Origin: Selaginella moellendorffii
Taxonomy: Eukaryota > Streptophyta > Lycopodiopsida > Selaginellales > Selaginellaceae
Assembly: GCF_000143415.4 (NCBI RefSeq)
Contig: NW_003314271.1
Location: 263,801 to 327,800 of the forward strand
Direction: 5' to 3'
DNA length: 64,000 nt
Shown piece by piece: positions 61,505-64,000 of this stretch (positions are counted from its first letter, which is position 1; every line of letters begins with the position of its first letter). The notes below the pieces were generated by a model that ran no database searches, had not been told where the DNA came from, and saw only the letters and a list, made by a program, of their open reading frames with translations. Both the position numbers and the translations under genes were made by a program.

Positions 61505-63779
61505 ATGGCACCCACGATGTTATCATCCAGTAAGAATTACTTTGTTTCCACCTCTTTGTTGCTAATTCCTCTCTCTTTCCTCAGATGATTCATCGTCATC
61601 TTCTCCTACTGTTCTCGTTGTAGGGGCTGGGATCTCCGGCTTGGCAGCTGCAAGAATGCTTCACAAAGCAGCGTTCAAGGTGGGAATCCTTGTCTCTTTT
61701 GTTCTTCACTTATTCATTTTGTTCATTTGATTTTGTAGGTGACGGTACTCGAGTCAAGAGATCGAATTGGAGGTCGGATCTATACAGACTTTTCTTTCGG
61801 ATTTCCTGTTGATATGGGTGCCTCATGGTAGTTTATGAAAAGAGCAAATCTTTTAAGGAAAGAAACGAGACGATCTTGTTCTTCTGTGCAGGCTACATGG
61901 AGTTTGCCAAGACAACCCCTTGGCTTCCTTGATAGGACGTTTGAGGCTGCCTCTTTACCGAACAAGTGGGGACGACTCTGTCCTCTATGACCACGACCTT
62001 GAAAGGCAAGCAAATTTGTTTTTGATAGGCGTCATCTAGGTGGTAGGAACACTCGAAATCTAGGAGTGAGTCTGAGTGTGCACAAAGTAGCTACTTTTAC
62101 TCTCTAGCTGCATGGGAAAGGACAGAGCATTCTGTTTTTTCTTATGTTGAGTTCTTGGGAGCTCTGGGTTAATATAGTTGCTCCAGGTTTCTATCAAGAA
62201 TCAGGCTTGCAGGCTCTGGCATCAGCGACTATGACTGAGATTTATCTTCCAGAGGTGATGTGATTTCAGGGAAATTTAATTCGTTAGCTCGAGTTCGTCT
62301 AGTTGCCGCAGATATTTCTGGAATGTTGTGGTTCTAAGGTATTTCTAACTCGTTCCATGATTTTGCAGCTATGCTCTCTTCGACACGGCAGGGAACCAGA
62401 TTCCACCGCAGCTGGTGACTAGAATGGGCGAAGTTTTCGAGGCCTTGCTTGAAGAGGTATCTTACTGTTTGTTAGAAAGCATAGCGTTAAACTCCTTTGG
62501 TTCTTTTCGTGCAGACTAAGAAAGTTCGTGAGGAGTTTGCACAAGATATGTCGCTGAAGCAGGCCTTCTCGATCATACTTAAAAGACGTCCAGACCTGAG
62601 GTACGAGCTTTCCTACTCCGACTTAGCACTAAATATCCCTGTTTCAGACAAGAAGGCCTGGGACACCGAGTTTTACAGTGGTACTTATGTAGACTGGAAG
62701 GATGGTTTGCTGCTGACGCAGATAAAATCTCCCTCCAGAGCTGGGATGAGGTGAGACATGACCAATTCTCTTCCCCGTGACTCAGATCCTTTCGTGTGCA
62801 GGAAGAATTACTTGAAGGTGGCCACGGCCTCATGGTCAAAGGTTATTGGCCTGTCGTTTTCTCTTTGGCCGAAGGACTCGATATAAAATTGAATCACAGG
62901 TAACACGCGCAAGAACACAATAGTCCACGACTGATGAGTTTTTCTTTTTTTCTTTGCATTTTGTCTGTCCAGAGTAACAAAAATAAGTCGACATCCGAAA
63001 GGTGTCCGCGTTGCTGTAGAAAATGGAAAGGTTTTCAACGCCGACGCGATCGTTGTTGCTGCTCCTCTCGGAGTGCTCCAAGCCAAGATCATAAACTTTG
63101 AGCCTCAACTCCCGGACTGGAAAGTAAAAGCCATCAATGAACTGGGTGTCGGAAACGAGAACAAGATCGCCATGCTCTTCGACAACGTTTTCTGGCCCAA
63201 CGTCGAGTTCCTGGGCGTGGTCGCTTCCACCACGTACGAGTGCAGCTACTTCCTCAACTTGCACAAAGCCACGGGACACCCGGTTCTCGTCTACATGCCC
63301 GCTGGAAATCTCGCCAACGATCTGGAGAAGCTGAGTGAATCAGCCGCCAAGAATTACGCGTTCTCGCAGCTCAAGAAGATATTGCCAAACGCTTCCTTGC
63401 CGGTAAGTTCTTTGCTGTTCTTTGGTCTCTAGTTTGGAGCTAAAAACTCTTGTTTTCCTTCTTGCAGACCAAGTGCTTGGTGTCTCACTGGGGATCCGAC
63501 GTAAACTCCCTCGGCTGCTACACCTATGACGCCGTGGGTGTCTCTCACGGCGCCTACGATCGACTGCGCGCTCCAGTGGACAATCTCGTGTTCTTCGCTG
63601 GAGAGGCGACGAGCAGCAGCTTTCCAGGGACCGTCCACGGCGCGTTTGCCACTGGAGTTCTCGCTGCCGCCGAGTGCCGCAAGACCATCGAGGAGCGATG
63701 CAAGGATCTGGAGCTCTTCCAGCCGGCCATGGCGGAAGAAATCGAGCTCGCCATCCCGCTCCAAATCTCTCGCCTGTGA
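61505..63779 (+). CDS. Peroxisomal polyamine oxidase (PAO2/3/4 type)
   Basis: Ten exons: 61,505-61,529; 61,585-61,679; 61,739-61,827; 61,892-62,005; 62,369-62,456; 62,515-62,600; 62,648-62,750; 62,802-62,899; 62,973-63,402; 63,468-63,779. They give 479 aa. The N-terminal FAD-binding Rossmann motif is [15 protein letters not shown], followed by [22 protein letters not shown] and [23 protein letters not shown]. The substrate domain follows, then [31 protein letters not shown] and the C-terminal FAD signature [20 protein letters not shown]. The protein ends in SRL, a type 1 peroxisomal targeting signal, placing it with the back-converting peroxisomal PAOs (spermine to spermidine to putrescine, releasing H2O2). 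Intron 4 starts with GC (62,006). Confidence 0.95.
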
Positions 63780-63839
63780 AGTCATGAATTAAATGAATGC
63801 CCTAAAATTTAAATCTATAGGCACATTTTTTTCCTGAGT

Positions 63840-63905
63840 AGGGTTTCTAGGCGCGATCGATCGAGAGCGTGGAGGGTTTCTAAGCCGCGATCGATCAGAG
63901 CGTGG
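63840..63905 (+). repeat. 33-bp tandem repeat in ERD2 5' leader
   Basis: Two adjacent 33-bp copies, 63,840-63,872 and 63,873-63,905. Each starts AGGGTTTCTA and ends GAGCGTGG, with CGATCGATC inside. Only a few substitutions or shifts separate them. Each copy carries a telo-box-like AGGGTTT. Confidence 0.9.
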
Positions 63906-63932
63906 AGCGGCCGATCAATCGGAGCAGCAGCG

Positions 63933-64000
63933 ATGAATATCTTCCGGCTCTGCGGCGACATGACCCATCTCCTCAGCGTCGTGGTGCTGCTGCTCAAGAT
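63933..64000 (+). CDS. ERD2: ER lumen protein retaining receptor (KDEL receptor), 5' part only
   Basis: The last 68 bp open with ATG and read MNIFRLCGDMTHLLSVVVLL then LK, the nearly invariant N-terminus of plant ERD2 proteins (start of the first membrane helix). The gene runs off the right edge of the window. ERD2 is a seven-helix cis-Golgi membrane protein that retrieves K/HDEL-tagged ER residents. It lies 153 bp after the PAO stop, on the same strand. Confidence 0.9.
   Translation, partial: MNIFRLCGDMTHLLSVVVLLLK

Overview
The window is nuclear DNA of a land plant, most probably a lycophyte of the Selaginella type (S. moellendorffii-like). The genes are plant-specific (OEP80, plant nucleoredoxin, MNS-type mannosidase, NDL, plant SH2 proteins, class III peroxidase, MUR3-like GT47, PLS-type PPR, WOX, trihelix). 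Most introns are only about 45-70 bp, intergenic gaps are often below 200 bp, and AT-rich repeat blocks lie between compact gene islands. The species is an inference from style and protein similarity, not from a search.

Layout. 1-9,600 is an AT-rich, gene-poor block. It holds a decayed intron-containing copy of part of the OEP80 gene (1-590), a 118-bp-period tandem duplication, a large imperfect inverted repeat (about 3,540-4,460 against 6,258-7,240) and a stop-riddled MULE-type transposase remnant (about 8,690-9,250). 9,615-20,285 carries a 2-oxoglutarate dioxygenase (-), OEP80 (+, 16 exons), nucleoredoxin (+), a scrambled nucleoredoxin pseudogene, a small PWI-domain gene (+) and an intronless PPR gene (-). 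20,286-24,365 is non-coding apart from a PPR pseudogene and ends in a 2-kb extremely AT-rich stretch. 24,366-28,526 has a trihelix factor (+) and a WOX homeobox gene (-) whose product has an unusually long C-terminal extension.

30,083-40,445 is a dense plus-strand run: MNS1-like mannosidase, CPL4-like CTD phosphatase, V-ATPase subunit A and NDL. 40,941-47,016 holds two minus-strand genes, an SH2 (STAT-like) protein and ORC4. ORC4 is divergent from a GEN1/SEND1-like Holliday-junction resolvase (47,160-49,304) across 143 bp. Then come a class III peroxidase (-), a GT47 exostosin-like glycosyltransferase (+), a Crinkler-like Ubl/P-loop NTPase protein (+), an SUA/RBM5-like splicing factor (-), a peroxisomal polyamine oxidase (+) and, cut by the right edge, the ERD2/KDEL receptor (+).

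The genes are mostly unrelated housekeeping loci. Loose functional links are ORC4 with GEN1 (replication and recombination, shared promoter), MNS1, ERD2 and GT47 (ER/Golgi), and two RNA-processing factors. The items most worth a second look are the WOX protein with a transposase-like C-terminal region, the Crinkler-like protein, the SH2 protein, the coordinated loss of a cysteine pair in the peroxidase, three predicted GC-AG introns, and the DNA-level pseudogene copies of OEP80 and nucleoredoxin. Exon boundaries were read by eye from splice sites, frame and family similarity. For every multi-exon gene with listed exon coordinates I checked that the exons add up to a whole number of codons.
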